In this document: positions 62,325-64,000 of the stretch, one piece after another
Layout: every line of letters starts with the position of its first letter
Numbering within the stretch: position 1 is the first letter of the stretch
Source of the DNA: JBCBSK01 sp965250105
GTDB lineage: Bacteria; Pseudomonadota; Alphaproteobacteria; Rhizobiales; Tepidamorphaceae
DNA: 64,000 nt
NCBI GenBank assembly: GCA_965250105.1
Contig: OZ252290.1
Coordinates: 992,001 to 1,056,000, forward strand
Direction of reading: 5' to 3'
The notes under the pieces: generated by a model
What the model was told of the DNA's origin: nothing
The model's input: only the letters and a program-made list of their open reading frames with translations
Databases searched by the model: none
Position numbers and translations under genes: made by a program

Positions 62325-63413
62325 ATGCATAATCTATCGTCTCTCCCCTCGTCTCGCCCGGCGCTTCGTGTCCGGGGGTTGACGAAGGTGTTCGACAAGA
62401 CGGTGGCTTTGAACGGTGTCGACCTGGACGTCGACAAAGGCGAGATCGTCGCGCTTTTGGGTCCCAGCGGCTGCGGCAAAACCACTTTGTTGATGTCGAT
62501 TGCGGGCTTCGCGCGGCCCGATGCCGGCACGATCGCCGTCATGGCAAACGACGTCATGCGCTTGCCGCCCAACAAGCGCGATATCGGCTTTGTCTTCCAA
62601 AACTATGCACTGTTTCCGCATATGAGCGTGTGGGACAACGTCGCCTTCCCGTTGCGGCGGCGCGGGGTCGCTCGCACCGATCTGATCGCGAAGGTCGCCG
62701 ATACGCTCGGCCTGGTCCGACTTGATCAGCTAAAGGACCGGCGACCGAGCGCGTTGTCGGGCGGGCAGAAGCAGCGGGTCGCCTTGGCTCGCGCACTGGT
62801 CTTCGACCCACCGTTGCTGCTGCTGGACGAGCCCCTGAGCGCGCTCGACAAGAACCTGCGCGAAGAGATGCAGGAGGAACTTGTTCGAATTCAACGCAGC
62901 CTCGGAACGACAATGCTATTCGTGACCCACGATCAGCATGAAGCCATGGCGGTGGCCGACAAGATCGCCGTGATGCGGGACGGCGTGATTGAGCAATTCG
63001 GCGCCCCAAGAGACGTCTACGATCGGCCATGTTCGGAGTTCGTTGGTCGGTTTCTGGGCGACGCAAACCTGATTGCGCTCGACCAACTGAACGCCGCCGA
63101 GATTGAATCGACTGCATCTGGCGAGACCGCGATCATCGACGCGCCCGGCGGGCGACAAGCCCTCGTTCGGCCGGAGCAAGTCAAGCTCTGCCTGGTCGAT
63201 GGCCGGCAGAAGCTGAGCGGTCGCGTCGTCGGCAAGGAGTTTCGCGGTGCCGTCATGCGCCTGACGGTCGATGTTCAGAATGTCGGGCCGGTCACGTCGA
63301 CCCTCCTATCCGATCAGCACGGCCCCGAGCTTGGCGACGTCGTCGGCCTAACATGGGACACGGCAAGGGCCAACGCGCCGGACGCGCGCCCGAGGTCGAG
63401 AACGGTCGCGTGA
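62325..63413 (+). CDS. PotA-type ABC transporter ATPase
   Basis: A 362-residue ATPase. Walker A is GPSGCGKTT, signature LSGGQKQRVALARAL and Walker B LLLLDEPLSALD. The C-terminal part (RQALVRPEQVKL onward) is a TOBE-type domain. The ATG at 62325 has a weak ribosome site; an upstream TTG at 62262 is an alternative. The stop overlaps the permease start. Confidence 0.9.
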   Translation: MHNLSSLPSSRPALRVRGLTKVFDKTVALNGVDLDVDKGEIVALLGPSGCGKTTLLMSIAGFARPDAGTIAVMANDVMRLPPNKRDIGFVFQNYALFPHMSVWDNVAFPLRRRGVARTDLIAKVADTLGLVRLDQLKDRRPSALSGGQKQRVALARALVFDPPLLLLDEPLSALDKNLREEMQEELVRIQRSLGTTMLFVTHDQHEAMAVADKIAVMRDGVIEQFGAPRDVYDRPCSEFVGRFLGDANLIALDQLNAAEIESTASGETAIIDAPGGRQALVRPEQVKLCLVDGRQKLSGRVVGKEFRGAVMRLTVDVQNVGPVTSTLLSDQHGPELGDVVGLTWDTARANAPDARPRSRTVA

Positions 63414-64000
63414 GGCCAAACCGCGCACTGCTCATCGCGCCGGCGGTTGCCGTTCTGCTGGTCGCTTTCTTCTACCCATCGGCGGAAATGTTCCGCCGCA
63501 GCGTCTTTGATCCAGACTTCACGCTGGCAAACTTTCGAACGGTCTTCGGGCACGATCTTTATCTGCGCACCTTCGTCCGCACGTTCCGCTTGAGCGCAAC
63601 CGTCGCACTTCTGGCGCTGGTCATGGGCTTCCCGGTGGCCTGGCTGATGAGCCGGGTCAGGGGCTTCTGGGCGGCAGTGATCGCCGGCTGCGTGATTTTT
63701 CCATTGTGGACCAGCGTTCTGGTGCGATCGTTTTCCTGGACCATTCTTCTATCGCGCAACGGCATCATCAACGAAACGTTGATCGGCCTGGGCATCATCG
63801 ATGCGCCACTACGCCTGCTCTATACGGATCTGGCCGTTGTGGTCGCCATGACCCACGTAATGCTGCCGTTCATGATCCTGCCGATCTACAGTGTATTGAA
63901 GGATGTCCCCGTCGAGCTGATGCAGGCGGCGCGAGGATCAGGCGCATCCGATTTCGCGGCGTTCCGGACCGTGCTGCTTCCCTTGGCGCTGCCCGGCATC
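63410..64000 (+). CDS. PotB-type ABC transporter permease, partial at window end
   Basis: A GTG at 63410 overlaps the ATPase stop (GTGA) and opens a frame with no stop before the window ends, giving 197 codons. It begins VRPNRALLIAPAVAVLLVAF and has an ATP-importer permease layout with membrane segments around VALLALVMGFPVAWLMSRV and VVVAMTHVMLPFMILPIYSV. The coupling loop LMQAARGSGASDFAAFRTVL is just visible. The C-terminus and any second permease lie beyond the window. Confidence 0.88.
   Translation, partial: MRPNRALLIAPAVAVLLVAFFYPSAEMFRRSVFDPDFTLANFRTVFGHDLYLRTFVRTFRLSATVALLALVMGFPVAWLMSRVRGFWAAVIAGCVIFPLWTSVLVRSFSWTILLSRNGIINETLIGLGIIDAPLRLLYTDLAVVVAMTHVMLPFMILPIYSVLKDVPVELMQAARGSGASDFAAFRTVLLPLALPGI

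Noticed and set aside
1..64000. CRISPR arrays, rRNA or tRNA genes, riboswitches
   Set aside because: No regularly spaced repeats, cloverleaf sequences, rRNA motifs or clear riboswitch consensus were found by eye on either strand.

Overview
The window is GC-rich alphaproteobacterial DNA, most likely from the Hyphomicrobiales (Rhizobiales). The grounds are codon bias, catabolic gene content, long runs of overlapping genes, and two copies of a hairpin-plus-tail intergenic repeat of a kind I recall from that order. It is an accessory catabolic and transport region: no rRNA, tRNA, CRISPR array or housekeeping gene was seen. It holds seven import systems (two TRAP, four ABC, one MFS), each beside enzymes and usually a regulator. 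The family assignments are solid; the pathways drawn from them are inference.

Left edge (1-8100): a worn patch with an IS3-type transposase tail, an IS5-type transposase carrying an internal deletion, a zinc alcohol dehydrogenase, and a decayed toxin-antitoxin pair (antitoxin with two stops, Doc toxin with two frameshifts). A MarR regulator follows, divergent from a TRAP importer (3638-6418) that is translationally coupled to an alpha/beta hydrolase. Two near-identical palindromes lie between regulator and importer.

8108-26518: a branched-chain-amino-acid-type ABC importer (livFGHM plus binding protein) with an amidase downstream and an HTH regulator divergent from it. Next comes a plus-strand series: SMP-30 lactonase, three-subunit molybdenum hydroxylase, beta-keto acid cleavage enzyme, TetR regulator, FlK-like thioesterase and an AceE-like thiamine enzyme. 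A HutC-type GntR regulator follows.

26642-37726: two divergent operons for CoA-dependent breakdown of what looks like a C5 or methylated C4 dicarboxylic acid. They encode a MaoC hydratase, MmgE/PrpD protein, acyl-CoA dehydrogenase, CaiB CoA-transferase, amidase, CitE-type lyase, MFS carrier and a TRAP importer whose binding protein sits in the opposite operon from its membrane subunits.

37851-55892: two divergent operons around an FCD-type GntR regulator. The minus operon has a Dpp-type ABC importer, cysteine amidohydrolase, glutaredoxin-DinB fusion and a LeuC/LeuD-type hydratase. The plus operon has an isocitrate-lyase-family lyase, a second LeuC/LeuD pair, an SsuABC-type importer and a second lyase. 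Matching GTATAC-centred palindromes lie in front of both. My reading is a dedicated route from an amide through a substituted maleate and malate to pyruvate plus a second fragment. This is the best candidate for an undescribed system.

55893-64000: after an AT-rich island comes a phosphonoalanine-type cluster: phosphonopyruvate hydrolase, aminotransferase and LysR regulator. Divergent from these are a nucleotide-pyrophosphatase-type phosphodiesterase and a PotD-type ABC importer that runs off the window end.
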